Positions 31,376-46,300 of a stretch of 64,000 nucleotides of DNA are shown here, piece by piece. Numbering within the stretch: the stretch's first letter is position 1; each line of letters opens with the position of its first letter. The translations under genes were made by a program, and so were the position numbers. The DNA lies in assembly GCF_019175285.1 (NCBI RefSeq), contig NC_056528.1, positions 46,566,587 to 46,630,586 on the forward strand, written 5' to 3'. The notes beneath the pieces are model-generated. The model was not told the origin of the DNA and did no database searches. It saw nothing but the letters and a program-made list of their open reading frames with translations. Origin of the DNA: Sceloporus undulatus. Lineage: Eukaryota > Chordata > Lepidosauria > Squamata > Phrynosomatidae.

Positions 31376-34300
31376 TGCTTTGGCCAAGATTTTTTTGTTG
31401 TTGAAAGCAGAGGCAGCCTTCATTGGCTGATGTCAGAAGCAGAGTGCTTCCCTTTGCATAGCAGTTAGATTCAGTTGGGGCTGAACATTCATTTTGTTAG
31501 GAAGGAGACGATAAGCTTCATGTAGATACAGTTGACAGATGGGACCATGTTTGCCTCTTTCCTTGGTTTAATGTTATTCCTAGGTGGAAGGGGAACATTC
31601 TTCCAGTGGCCTGAGGTACCCTGGCCAACATCAAATGCCTTAAGTTCTTAATCTTTGCAAAGCATCCTATGTAAATTGCAGTGATATCAAGGAAATTATA
31701 TCACAAGGTTCCTGTAGCACCGTCAATATATATGAAAACCATAAAGGTGCCAGTTTTCTTTCTTGAGATATTTAATGATTAGAATGGTGATATTAGAGAA
31801 TGGAAACAAAATGTGTTTTCTAGTTCAAATAGCAGGTTTGCTGTGAATTGGCTGAATGTGAAACATTTTATGGACTTAAGAAACATAATGTAAATATTAA
31901 ATGTTCCTAAGCAGCATACTATGGTCACACATATGTGTTGTCATTGTGGTTCAGTACAATATGTCCTTAAAGGCAGTTGCATACATTATGTATTGTGTAC
32001 TGGAGATGACACTAGTGGCAGCAGTGAGGGATATTCACCAAATTGAGGTAAAATCTTTATGTTTTTTGTACTTACAGCCTTGCACTTTGTGTTTTCTAGG
32101 GTATTTCAAAAGCACAGGTTCTAACTTGGGCTTTCAGTAGGGCTCTATTCACTCATCTGCCAAAGAATGATTTCTTCCTATGTTTAAACCTATATTATCC
32201 CACCAACCATGATTTGCGAAGGGTTGCTAAATAGGATATAAAACACCATTTGGAACTGGTTTGCAATCTGGAGTGCATACCAGTTGGGACTTGCCATTAC
32301 TTCTGAATTAACAAGCCAGTAACAACCCATTGTTACAGCTATTCCTCGATTTTAAAGAGATGGCTGCACTTTGAAGATGAGTGTGATGATCTTGTGAAGC
32401 TAAGTTCTTTTGTTTGTTTGTTTTTATTTAATTTATAGACTGTTGATCAGTGGGGTGGGTGGTATTCCCAGCAGAATCCCTATTCTGTCCCAGCCACCCG
32501 CCACCCACCCGCACACCTTCCAATAAACACGCTCAAACGTAGCAGACTATGGGATGGGGCACACGGTGAGGGAGATAGGATCCTGATAGACCGCTTCAGC
32601 TCTGCTTCCCTGCCTCCCTGCTTGCTGCTGGACAGAGATCCCAGGTGGAGAAAGGTAGGAGAGATCACAACACCCCTTACTCCCACACCTCATCTGACCA
32701 GTCTTTGCAATGCTAGCCAGATTGGCATGCCCATCCTGGATTAAGTCCTGGATCTTAGGTGTCTTCCCATTTACTAACCTGGCATGGAACACCAGCATTT
32801 TTAGCTCTGAGGCCTATTGCCAGGGCTATCCAGACAATTTGAACAGTCTGGGAACAACTAGCACTGAAGTAAATGATAAGTGTGAAAGTAAGTGAAAAGT
32901 ATATGGGAGACATACACATTTTAAAACCATGGTATGTCTGTTGAACAGCTTGAAACTCATATCATGACACAGATTCTTACCTGTGATTAGCAGAAACCGT
33001 TAAATTTTGCCTAAGACTTGATATTTCTATAGAAATGACTCATCTTCACAAGTGCAGTAAGAGAAGTATATTATTGTAATTTACTTTCTGTGTATCCACA
33101 TATTTGAAGTGATATTTTGATATGTAGTGTAGTGCACTGATGACTAAAGAGCTTAAAGCCTTTGTTCAGGGAGCAAAAAATCATCTCTCAAGCATTTTGC
33201 TAGCAGGCGCAGAATGGTACTTCGTGACCATTTTCTAATTGAGATTCCTAGCATAAATTCTAAATCTTGAAGGTTTCTGCACTGCGATATTCTAAGAGTA
33301 GGTTTTGCTGGCTGATCATTTTGATCTTGCTTGCTCTTTGTTTTGAACGGAGTCTGTACACTAACGTTTTAAGATGGCTGGGTATAAATGAAAAGGCTGC
33401 CAAATTAAGATTTGTATTCCCTCTGGCTTGATTATGTCGTGCTACACAATAGAGTAGTGATATATTTGCACCCTTTATCTTTCGTTCAATCGGTTTCAGT
33501 AATGCCATTCGTAATTGCAGGTAATAAAGTGAAGATATTCAGCAGAGATTATTCTTGTAGCCTGGCACTAAGGCTGGAATTTGAGGAGCTGCATTAAGCT
33601 TGCCTAAGTACTGTGTCCCTTGAGTGACAGATTTCCAAGCCATGTCACAAACTACTTGTGAACTGAAGTTACAAGATGTTTGGAAGGGACAGCCTTTTGA
33701 GATGTGTTGCCTTATCAAGAGATGATATTAAACTACTAGTATGGTGGGGGATGCATTTCAGAGTGCCTTGGGAAAGCAGAGAGAGAAAGCAAAGTATGGA
33801 GTTGAATAATGTATAACTACTATTTGGGATGAAAATAGGTGAACAGAGAGTTCCTGTCCATCCTTTATTGCTCTTGCTTTAATGCAAAACAATATTTAGC
33901 ATTCATTCATCTTTAAGAGATGCTGCAGTAACGAAGTCTTCAATAGGATTGGACAAGAAGTACCAAGATGACACATCCTTTTATTTTTCTGAAGCACCAG
34001 GAATTTCAGTGATATTTCTCTGGGCTGTAAAGTAAATAGTTCTTTGTTCTAGTGTGAAAATGCATTGATAGTTTCAAGTCAGCTGTGTGATTTAGCTCCA
34101 GCTGCATAACGTAGTTTGCTTAACAGTTCTGGAAAATGATGAAACCTTGGCCTTTAAACCGACGTTTTGCATAGTGGCCTCGTTCCAACGAGTTGCTTCT
34201 GAAATGTTAAAGTAAACCGGCAGATGACAACACTTTTCTGAAATAGGGAGGCTTTCTGAATTAATAAAGTTTAATAACTTCCTAATGAAATTCTCTTACG

Positions 34301-37300
34301 AAAGAAACAGCTGGTAGTAACAAAACAAACATCAAGTGAAGTTTGCCTAGATTCCCCCCCCCCCTTTTCTGAGAAATGTAGTTAGTGATGTATTTTGAAA
34401 TGACTCTTTGTGGACAAGTAAAAGACATAGCAAAAATTCCCTGTTCACCTCCAGGAAACGATTTTGATATGTGCCTTTGTATGTTAATCTGATGTCAAAT
34501 AAAGCATTAATTTGGTTTAGTTTCTGTTTAATTTCATTTTATTTATGATCTACACAACATAATCTAAGAAAATTGCTTTCCAGATCTTCAAGTCTTTTGT
34601 CCACCATCTTACTTGCATCCTTCACCAGCCAGAGGCTTTTAGGAAGGCTGCAGCCGAGCGTGAAGCCCACAGCAGCCTCACCTTCCTCTGGTTTAATATA
34701 TTTATAGCCTAACTTCAAGGTTATAAACTTTGCAGGTTCATAACTGTTACATAAATGCAGTATACCAACCAGGTCAATTATCTTTTTTTTAATCAGGCTA
34801 TAGAGAAGGGAGGGCAACTCCTTTAGATCTGCGAGAAGATCAGCTCCCTTTGGCTTTTCCTCTCACTGTTTGCATTCAAGTCGATGCAAACTTTATACAG
34901 GTTGAGCATCCCTTATCCAAAGTGTTTGGGACCAAAAGGGTTCCGTATTTCAGATTCCTTTTGAATTTTGGAACACCTGTATTTGCATATATTTGCATAA
35001 TGAGACACAGTGAGGCTGGAGAGAGACGGTAGTGGTGTGCCTTCATATCATTCCAAACTTACTGTGGCACCAAGGCGAAACTTTCATGGGGTTTTCTTGG
35101 CAAGTTTCTTCATTTTGTATCATTTGACAGCTGTGCTCTTTTTAATGATGAAGGTGAACTTATCACAGAAACTTGCTAAAATTTGCCTTAGAGCAATTAA
35201 GATGTAAACAATCCTTTTACCTAATTAAATGTCAGTTTGGTGTTCCGTAATAGAAGATCAAACAGCCATGTTTGGGAACTTTGCTTCTGTATCTTAATGT
35301 ATGCGTATATTCTGTGGCATGCGTTCTTGTTGACAGGACCATTAAATTGATTTGATAGTTATGAAAGCTGATCCCTGGGAGCCTTTTCAGCTACCAAAGA
35401 TTTGGAAACATCAAATAATGTGAATATTGTCACATCAGAGGATTGTTTTTAAGATCTCTCTCTGTCTCTCTCTCTCTCTGTGGCATGTTTATGAAGGAGT
35501 TTTCACATGTATGCCTTCCCAAATGGAAAAGAGGTAGTAAGCGATTTCTTGAGAATATAGAGACAGTCTCTAGATCAATGGTTCCCAAACTTTGGTTCTC
35601 CAGATGTTTTGGACTTTAGCTCCTGAAATCCTGGCCCAGATGGCTAGGGCTTCTGGGAGTTAAAGTCCATACCACCTGGAGGACCAAAGTTTGGGAATCA
35701 CTGATCTATATGTTCCCCTTGCTGTGGGTATTTGTGTCCTTTGGTGGGTTTTTTGCTACTTCTAACCACCTCCCAACTTAGTTTTGGAAGAGTTTGTCAC
35801 ATGAACATCACCTAGATAGTGCATAGGATTTGTATTTAGATTATTTCAACTGTTTCATTGTAATGTTTTAAAATATTTTTTTGTCTGTGAGCTGCCTTGA
35901 GTCCCTTCTGGGAGAAAGACGGCACACAAATGAAATAAATAGATTAAATAATAGGATCCATAGGGGTGACAGAGCTCTTGCAGCTTTTACATTAGTGCAT
36001 TCTGCACTTACCCAGGCACTGAGTACTATACATGTTACATGGCCTTTTAATGAGAGTAGTTTGGGGGAGAAGCAGATAACAAAATAGGCCCTTCTTTCAT
36101 TTGGAACAAAATGTAAAGTCGGCTGATCTTTGATTGAATGTGGTTCTGTAACTTAGCAAGCCCTCTAATACATCTGGAAAATGTTTGGCCCATTCGCTGC
36201 TTAAGAAATTGGTGAGAAGCTAGGCAAATGAGGCATAAATGCTTCTGGTTTGCTAGTTCATGTTGAAATAAGCTTTTTCAGTAAGAAGCAAGTGGTTTGG
36301 CTGTGGCTTTATATGATGGTATTAGGTCATCTTCGACCTTTCTCGTCCACATTATCTGATCAACACATGCGTCATCTTTGGCCCTCTCAAGTGCAAAAGT
36401 TGCTGGTCGTGGTTCTTTTGTTGTAATGTTTTTAGATCATTTTTTTAAAGCAGCTTTGCAAGGTTTAGAGGCATTAAGCTTAAAATCAGAAGACAAGCTA
36501 GCCAAAATTATTAATTGCTGATTCTATAATAAGCCACCGACTTTGACTTTTAGGTCTGTAAAATAGCACGACGCATTCTTCACAGATTGGCTAAGGACAA
36601 AACATAAAACCAAAGAGCACTGTGTGCCGAAAATACCATTGGCACATAATAGCAACAAAATATTTGATTCTGAGAGCCAGTGCCTGAGTGAATCGTATTT
36701 AATTAACCAGTATTCAAAAATTGCAGGCTACAAATGCTTGTGGAAAGTAAGACAACTGAAGCTGAATTTTGTGAAAGCATAAGATGTAAGAAATCAGCCT
36801 TACTATACTTCTAGTCCAGCTAGTAAGTTGTCTATTGTCTCTACCGACTAATGACAGTTCTTCAGTCTCAGAGAGAATTGGTTCCCAGCCCTATCTGAAG
36901 ATTGCAAGGACTGAATCTGGGACCTTTTGCATGCTAGCCATGAGCCCTACTGCTAAGATAAACCCTTGCTACTTTGGGATGGTGCAATAAATAATTTTCT
37001 ACAGTTGCATCCTTGACTGTTCCCAGCATTTGCTCAGAGTTTAACCAGCGCATTGCTAGGAGGCATCCTGCTCATGTTCCTAGTGATTCGAAGTGTCATT
37101 CCTGGCTTGAGGCAACATCCGTTTCTGAAGAAGTGAATGCAAACGTGCTGCTTGTCTCTGGGCACAGTGTGAGCTTATCTAAAGAAAATACTTTGTGTTT
37201 TTGAACCATTGACTAAAAAAAAGGCATCATTTTCTGCTCTGGATCCTTCTCTTCAGAGCTCATTTATTTGAGAGGAAGTTTCATGGAAACGGATGGAAGC

Positions 37301-40300
37301 GGCTTCCATGTAATGATTGTGTTAGGATTAGTGGTGTTTATTATGCATTCTGTCCTTTATAGTAAGTATATAGTATGCATTACAGCCAGTGTTTTGTCTT
37401 TTTTGCTAGCTTGTTTCTTCCATAAAATAACCCACACACGTTGCACACATTTTATTTGCAAACCCAAGCTGATGTTGTTGTGTCTGTCTCTCAGAGGGCA
37501 ACATTTGTGCAACAGCTGTTCTTAGGGAATTGAACAGTTCTGCCTGTTCTTCATCTCTCCCTGGCTATGGTTAGTGCTGTGAGTCGATGCCATATTGTAG
37601 AAACACTAAATTGTGTGTGCAAGTACTGAAGTAGAGTATCACTTTTTATCTTTATTATCCCAGCTTTCCTCCTGGAGGGGTGACATGGCATGCATCGTTC
37701 TCCTTGCGCTACAGCCTTGTGAGGATGCTGAGAGAAAGTTGTGCAAGTTCGCCCACTGAACTTTCAAAACTTTAAAAGTTGTATCAGTGGCAGGTCGTTT
37801 CAAAACAGATGTGCAGGCTGTTCCATTTTGCCAAAAATGCATTGTCTGATCCATGTTCAATGGTAGCCTCATGCAGCACATGTTACGATAACATGGATGG
37901 CATGAAGGCTGACCCGCCTGTGCCATATATACAAACACTTGGAAAAAAAACAACATGACAATAAAACAGTAAAAAGGAGCCCTGGTGGCGCAGTGCTTAA
38001 ATGCTGGTCCTGCAGCCACAGCATTGTAGGTTCGATCCTAGAGGAGGGCTCCAAAATGGACTCAGCCTTCCATCCTTTTGTAGGTTGGTAAAATGATTAC
38101 CCAGCTTGTAGGGGGCAATTTGCTTACAGATTGTATACTGCTTAGAGAGTGCTAGTTTGCTGGTAAGTGGTATAGAAATGTACTTGCTATTGCTATAAAA
38201 TGGTAATAAAACAGAATTTCATCCATTAATTGAACAGCTAAAGTTGAATTGGAAATACCTGTTTTTCTATATAAATGATTTAAATCACCTAATGATGCAG
38301 AGTAATAGAAAATGGGAAGGTCATGAGTATAATATATCCTGTTGCACATGGTAGAAAAGCATTACCTCCATATGATCAGGTAGGAAAGATGTTCAAAGCC
38401 TTTTTTCTTTCTCTCCTGTAGCAATGCCGAAACAGGCAGGTATGTAAAATTTCTTCAATTTTGTGGAATCATTTTTTTTTAAAGTCTGACACAAGTTAAT
38501 CTCTGCACACTTTATTACAGAATAGCTGACTAGTGCACAAACTAACACTGCACACCCTTTGAACACAACATTTATATTTTGCATGCTTTGGGTCTCACAG
38601 AGTGTGTGTTGCCTTCAAAAGCTGGATTTGAAAGTTGGCTGTTTGTTTTGTTTTTAGGTTATCCTTGTGCAAGTAAACCCAGGGGAGACTTTCACGATTA
38701 GAACTGAGGATGGACACATTCAGTGTATCCAAGGTAAACAACAACAACAACAACAACAACAACACATTTGAGTCAAATATATGTTTTAAATAAATCACAG
38801 TTATCATTGCTGGACTTCTGCAGTCACTCAGGGGGCTATAAGATGTCAGTCCAGACTATCTGACAGACTGTCACTTTTAGATGTATATTTTAAATAGTTT
38901 TGATGTTTTTAACTATATTGTAATTGTTTTAATTTGTAATCTGCCTTGAGTCCAAACTTTTGGGGAAAGGTGAGTATAAATAAAGAAGGAGAAGAAGATT
39001 TCAATTTGTGGTTATCTATCAACCAGTCTTTCCACACCTTCAGGATCACAGTATATAATCCTAAGAGTCTGAAGCAGTCCAGTGGGACTGAAGTGGGAGA
39101 GGGCATAAACTGCAGAAGTGCACATCGAAAGCAATATCTGCTTTAAAATGTCTAGTACAGAGAAGCTAGGCAGTATTCTAGAAAGAAAAACAGAGGAGTG
39201 GTGGAAACTCAGGGTCATTCTGCCAGTCTGCTGTAGGAGAAAATTTTCTCTTCCTATCATGTGGATTAGTCGGACTCTGAAAATGAGCAATACTCATAAG
39301 GGAAATTTCATTGGATATAGTTCTGTGCAGCCAACAGTGCGAGGGCAGGGGCTTGGTGGGTAGTAAGAGTTCTTAAACCACGCGTGCTGCAATTGAGGCG
39401 TTGGCAAGTGCCTTAAGAAACTTGATGTTCAACTGTTTCAGGGAAAACCACTTGCTTTCTTGTTGATTCTCTTGAATACAGCCAACAGTGTTGCTTATTT
39501 TCTGGCATTCACTGCTCTTCGCAGAGTAGAGGCCTATTGTCCTTGGAGCACGTTGTAGAACATATTTTTCCACAAATCTTCACAATATGGAAGGCATATT
39601 TCCCCCTCTTCTGATTAATATCCAAAGATTTGTCTAATAGTAACCTAAGAGAACTGCACAACATAAAAGCTGAGAAGGAGCCATGAGAATCTTTTCTTCA
39701 TGCTTGGGCTTGCTGAGCTACGTTCAACTAGCAAGCCATCCAGAACTTGGCAGAGAAAGAAATGCCTTTGGGCTCTTTCTCTGTCACTTCACATTATCTG
39801 TCATAGTAGTGGGAAGAAGCATACATGACTCAACCAGTGAAGTAAGGCATCATGAGTGTTGTCAGGAGGATTGGCTATAAGCTTGAGAAAATGTTTGACT
39901 TTGGTCAGAGTAACAGAGTTCCCTTCTTTGGGGAAATTTGCCACCAGGAATATTCCAGGATACTTTAAAATGCTTAATTATCCTAGGAATGGCATTCACA
40001 GGTCTTTACGGAAGTTTATGTTCAGTTGCTGTGAATGTTACAAAGTGTTCTGGAATAGTTTATTCCTGACATTACATCAGGAATAAACTATTCCAGAACA
40101 CGGCCACATTGCCCAAAAACCCAACAATGAATTGTCTCTTTTGAAAGCCTCAAGGAGCAAATTCCCCTTTTAAATAAGTCATGGGGCCCTTGCACTGTTT
40201 AACACCAGAAACCAAAACCAAAACCAGAGCACCTGTTCTGCAGAACTAGATATAGACTTCAAGTCACTTCTGTTTTGTTTTGTTTTAGAGAAGTCTGCTC

Positions 40301-43300
40301 TCCAAGAAGGTGCTGTGGAGGAAAATTGGCCCCTCAGGCCTGCTGTAATTGTCCTCAATGTGCATTAAATCTGTTTTTCCGTTAAGCTTTCTGTTGTCTT
40401 TGTGCTGTCAAATCTATTAGCTCTTTTTGGTATGATATGTTTGACATGGTTTTGGGGACTCCTCTACAGCTTTTTGAAATTTCTGAAAAGATTGGAACAT
40501 CACTTAAAGCCTTTTACAGGAAAACAAAATGTGTATGCATATGCATGGTTGCCATTTAGGTTAACCAATTGTCAAATGAACTGTGACTGCACACCCTTCA
40601 GTGCAATGTGTAGACATGAATGCTCTGTTGCTTGGTTTCCTTTCAGGTCCAGCACATGTTCCTATGATGTCACCAAATGGTTCTGTGCCTCCAATATTTG
40701 TGCCTCCTGGCTATGTATCTCAGGTAATTACTAAGATCCTTTGAATGGTTTTGCAAAAGAGAGGTTTCTCAGAAACATAACATTTCCTATTTTACGATAC
40801 TCTACAAAGGCTTTAAATAGGAAGTGGGGCAAAACTGAATGTTTTATTTGTTTTCCTGATCATGTTTAGTCCTGCTTTTCCTATGGACCTAGCACAGAAT
40901 TTTCTAATCTCTCTACTGTGGTTAGGAAATAAGGAGCATCAGAGTTCCTTTGGGTTTTGTTCTCTTTCCTTTCTCATCTACAATTTAGATGAGGGAAATA
41001 ATGCATATTAATTGTGTTGATATTGTTAGACGTATTTTAAAAAAAATGCCTACCACTATATGTCCCATAACTTTAAAGACATCAGGATCAGCCTAGGAAG
41101 GTAAAAGTGAGATAAATCAAAGAACAAGTGTCTTGGGGATTTTGTTCTGTATTATTTAAATACACCAGAAAATTGTTCTCCTTTTCAGGTGGTGGAAGAA
41201 AATGGAGTTCGGAAGGTTATAGTTTTGCCACATTCTACCGAATTCCACCCCTCCATGCATCCACCTCCTCCACATGTGCCCCATTATATGCACCCTCACC
41301 CTGCTTTGCTTCCCCATCCACCTCATCCAGTATATCCTCCAGTTCCGGGGACAGGAGAAATACCACCGCAGTTCATTCATCAGCATCCACCACCGCCATC
41401 ACCACATCTTTACCAAGAACAAGGTAAGGTGTCTTCAGATAAGAGGAAGCACAGTGTTATGTTTAGCCTATTGCATTCAGAAGGAATGAAACTGGGTGAA
41501 TTGGTTGCTTACCAAGGTAAGATGTCTGCTTATAATTTAGTACATTTACGTGTGTTGACGGCTCTGGGATATTTTGAGATCTTAGTCATACTTTGTCTTA
41601 TTCATATTTTTGAGCATCCCATTAAGTTCTCCAAAAGAGCCAGTATTAAGCAGTCATCTATAAAGGCAGGTGACAATAATTATGGTGTTGATGTTGAGGT
41701 TGCTGGTCACCCAGCTAAGGTCAGGCTTTTCTTTCTTGGCTGTTGGTGGTGTTTATGGATGAATTGCAAATATATTAGTGAGAAATTTGAACCTTAAGCT
41801 TGTAGTACTCCTTTCTTCTTCCATTATATCCTTGCAATTTCTTTTTAGGATGTATTATGTAAAAATATTCTGGGGTTTGTCTCTCACTACTCTCTCGTCT
41901 CATTTTCTACCTTCCCCCTTCTGATGGAGGTACAAAAATAATTTCAAATACTGGTTGCTAGCTAGAAGGACTGTATTCATTTTCTGTATTAAATTTTTAA
42001 TTTGTCCAAATCTTGAAATCTTCTAAATTTGGAGGGGGTAAGTTCTCTGTTTATTTTTTTAAAGATTAAAAAGGCATTTTTCTATTCTGTCTAATGTGAC
42101 CCCCTCTCTTTTTTTTATGGTCCTTTAGAGTCCCGTTCCCATGGCAGAGCAAATTTTGTTCAGCGAGATGAAAGGACTCTCAAAATGCAGGAGCATTTGA
42201 AGAAAAGACTAAAAGACCGACAAGCTAGTGGACATACAAATAACAAAATGAACAGCCCTCCTTCCTCACCTCATAAGGTTAACAATTCCTCAAGTACCAA
42301 TGTTCAGAATGGATTAGGAAAGGGACAGCAAGGATCAGGAGGGCAAATCAAACAGAAGCAAGTAGGAAAAGCCAGAGGAAGCCCCGTCCCATCAGGCGAT
42401 TCAGGAATGGGAGGTATGTGAAAACCGTTTTGAAAATTAGCATGTGGACTGTATTTTTGTGTTCTCCAGAGACAGTTCAATCAAATGGCAAAGTATTCTT
42501 ATGGAACAGAAATGGAACTGAGAGGAACTGGATCTGCAGAGAAAGGGGCGTTTTTTCCATTTTAATCTTCCATTGTAGAAGAAAAATGCTATGAAATAAG
42601 AGCACAAGAAGCTGATACAGTAATGTTTGTTGTAATGGATGCCCCAGAATTTTAGTATTCAGAAGCTAGACGTTACCTAATTTTCAATTAATTTTGCACT
42701 ATACACTTTGCTCTGAATATCCTAATCCGGCAACATTTAACATCAGTTCTATGCAGGGAAAATTCAAGAAGGTGGATGCATGTATGTCTTTTAAATTTAG
42801 AAAGTAGTCTGATTCCTCATGCCATCTTTTTGTTTATCTGATTCCTGCCCTCCCATCCTTCTATGGTTTCGCCGCATATCAGCCAAGGATGAGCTTTCTA
42901 AGGGATAATATGAGAGACTGTAGCTGAGAGAGAGCTTCTTGCACCGGATTGGCAGTGCTAAAATACAGCTTTTGTATGTGTTCACTCAAAAAAACTAGTG
43001 GTAAGTTACCACTAGGTGCTTGGTGAATTCACATACTCATACAGTCACTGGTTATGTGGAAAGTTCAAATGCAGGTTATGTATTTTAATGAAGTCCACAA
43101 AAGTGGGTTTCAGTGCAGTGATGCTTTGAGTACTGTTGACTTTAGAGACCTAAAAAGCATGCAGGTAGCAGGGAGGAATTTGTGAGCCTTGGTGCAACAA
43201 AAGTGTGTTTTCCTGAGTTACATTCAGGATTCTTCAGATCCAAGTCACAAACACACACATTATATGTATAATCTGACTGATAAAGCAGATGTGTATGTCT

Positions 43301-46300
43301 GTGTATGAGTAAAGCAAAACCAGCCGACATCTACCAGAGAATCAAATTTTAAAAAGGAAACAAGTCTCAAAATGCTGGTATTGGGCAATATAATTAAATA
43401 TTCATTTTCTAGCATTCTCAGACTTCTTTTTAAAATTGGATTTATCTCTGTGTATGAATACAGTCCGGTTAAAACATGCATTTTTAATATGTGGTCACAC
43501 ACAGTAGAGCAGTAAAATATAGTACTTCAGTGCTGCCTGTCCCTGCAAATTCAGTTGACTTTTGACAAAACGGGCAAAGTAGATATTTCGGAAGATGAAA
43601 TGCTTTACAGCTAGATTAAACGACTGCTGTGAAAGAGCAAAGGGGCAAATTCAACACTTAAAGTCTAATTGCCAACATTGCGTGTGTGGTTTGGTTTGGC
43701 CAGTCATAGACTGAAGAAATGAAATGCAATCAGCTGATTCTCTTAGGCCATTTGAAAACGTATTCGTAATAAGAATAAAACAGGCCTCATTGGCAAGGTG
43801 GAAGAAGGAAAAAACGTTCTTCATCCATGTTTAGATCTGCATTTCCGTACCCATGGGGCTTTTCTGCTTCTATTGATTTAATCAGCCCTCTGCATTAATT
43901 AGCATCCTGAACTTTAAGCCTTGGTAGAATAAGTAGAAAGGCTAACATGAAATTATCTCAAAACATGAGCATGTATATGCATGGGTTTGCCATTGTTTAA
44001 ATGTTCATTGTTGAATTTTCAGCCTTAATTATCAAAAGCTTAAATTCTCTCACAGCCAGGTGAGCAGCTGCCTTTGTGGAAATGAGTGGCTTATTGTTTG
44101 GTAGGTAGCGAAACTCAAAAATGAATGCCTCCCAAAGTTTCTCTAGGGAAACGAAACAGTCTAAGAAGCCATGTCTCCAAGATAAGGAAGCTCGCTGTTG
44201 GAATTTTAACACATTAGAATTATCAAGTTGCTTCAAGCCAAAGAGAAAGCAAGATATACACCAATTCTTGATGGCACCAGGCAAATTGAAAGGAAATCAA
44301 AGTCTATGTGGTTGTATTACTTCTGCTTAGTTTGCATACTTAGCAGATTCAATGGTCAAAACAAATATGAGCAATGAACTTTGCACAGCATGTACTGTTG
44401 TTTCTCTAATGATATCTTCTAGGTTTGGGTCACAGATAAGAAGTGTTTTGTTGGGGATTTTTGTTCATGTTTCCTTCCATTTAACATAGATTTTTTTTTC
44501 CAGAATCTGACACAGAATCTAGAAAATCTGAAGAGCTTTTGAGCTTCAGTAAGCCTACAGTAAGTAGTAATGTGTTTTAAATATGATGCTTTGTTTCCAC
44601 ACCTTCTTAGAATTCTCACTTGTCATTGATAATATTTATAATATTGATCTAAAATACAAAGAGATCCCAGTACAGTACAGTAGTTGAGGAAGCAGCAGGA
44701 TTATGTGGGGGGGAAAGGAGAGATTTATAGTTGTGATGTAGCTGCAGAAAGTGCCTCTCTGTGTAACTTTGTAATGCAGATCTTGGTGAGTTAGTATAAG
44801 AATGGAATCTCAGAGTGCTTTCAGATCTTGGATATTGCAGGAAGACATCAAAGATTAAATCAGTTTTACATATCATTGAACCAAGTTTACCCTGTAAGAT
44901 GCTCAGCTCAAGGAATTTGTTGCTGGGCACATTCAGGGCTGAAAATGTTTGAAATCCTTGATTATGATCATTATGAGGTTTGACACAAAGCCTACTTAGC
45001 ATAGATTCTTTTGAGCTTTGACTCTGTGTTAAGATTGGGGGGGAGGGAAGTTATGGTTACTTAACCAGGACAGCCGTCAGACACAAAACATGTTTTAGTC
45101 TTGTTTCAGGCCAGGTCACAGCACTGGAATTTCTTTGTCACCCTGACTGACAATATATGCAGGGTGAAAAACAAGTGCTATCCTTCTTGGTCTTCCTGGA
45201 TTTCTCAGTATTTGTCTTGCTGGACCTGCTCCTTTGAGTGGGAATAGAGGGCACTGTGTTACAGTGGTGACCCTACTGTCTGCTGGGCCAGTTTCAGAGA
45301 GTGGGTTCCTATTCAGCCCTGTGGCCACAGTTGTCAGGTCCTAAAGGGTTCCATCCTCTCTTGCATATTCTTCAACATCTTCATGAAGCTGCTAAGGGAG
45401 ATCATTAGGGGTTTTGCGGTTGGGTGCCATCAGTATGCTGATGATAGCTAGCTCTGCTTCTCCTTGTCAGTGTTGGCTAAGGCTGTATAGATGCTGGAGC
45501 TGTGGCTGGATGCTGTAATGAACTGGATGAGGGCCAATAAACTGAAACTGAATCCTGATCAAACAAAAGCTCTTGTGGATTGGTGGTTCTTAGATTTGGG
45601 AATTGGGTAAACATCCTGCCCTGGATGGGGTTGCACTCCCCTTGAATATTCCAGGATCCATTTTTGTCATGGGAGACCCAAGTGGACTCTGTGGCTTGAA
45701 GGGCATGGTGCCAGCTCTCACTGATTTACTGGCTGTGGCCTTTCCTGGACAGAGATCATTTATCCATAGTAGTCGAAGCATCAGTAACTTCCTGATTTGA
45801 TTAGTGCAATGCGCTCTGCATGAGGCTCCCCTTGAGCAGAACTCGGAAGGAACAGCTAGTACAAAAAATGAAGCAGCAGCAACATTGTTGGCCAAGGTGT
45901 CAGGTAAGCAACGAATAACACTGACCTTAAAGGAGCTTCAGTGACTGCTAGTTTGCTTCCAATCTGAATTGAAGGTGCTGGAGATGACATTCAAAGTGGC
46001 TTGGAATGCCAGCATTTGAAGAAGCTCCTGTTCTATATATACTTGTCCACAAATTGAGGTCTGCTTGAGGGAGCCTCCTCTGTGCCCCATTAGTGAGAGG
46101 GATATATCATATGGGGACATGGGTCTTCTTTGCCGTGGCACCTTCCCTGTAGAGCCTTCCCATTGGCACCAATGTTGGTTTCTTCTGGGTGCCAAGCATG
46201 GCTTTTTATTAAAGACCTTTGTATACATGTACATGGCTTTAACTGTTTAGCTTTTTCTGCTGTTTTAACTTGGTGGTCTCTTTAATATAGTTTTATCCTA

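Larger units (their letters stand above)
30910..38657 (+). other. FNDC3C1: Intron 2 (GC-AG, 7.7 kb)
   Basis: Donor CAG|GCAAGT, acceptor TTTTTAG. It contains LINE tails, a SINE fragment, a Tigger fragment, a hAT MITE, two further SINEs, an N gap and long unassigned stretches (about 31400-34530, 35120-35570, 35970-36820 and 38200-38657). Confidence 0.85.
38734..40646 (+). other. FNDC3C1: Intron 3
   Basis: Starts with a CAA microsatellite (38737-38764) and holds a LINE 3' tail at about 38905-38998 (TTGTAATCTGCCTTGAGTCC) and a perfect hairpin at 40045-40101. The remainder is unassigned. Confidence 0.7.

Noticed and set aside
41189-41797. 202-codon frame as a separate gene
   Set aside because: Its first 78 codons are exon 5 of the FNDC3-family gene; the rest is intron read-through, noted only as a possible alternative donor.
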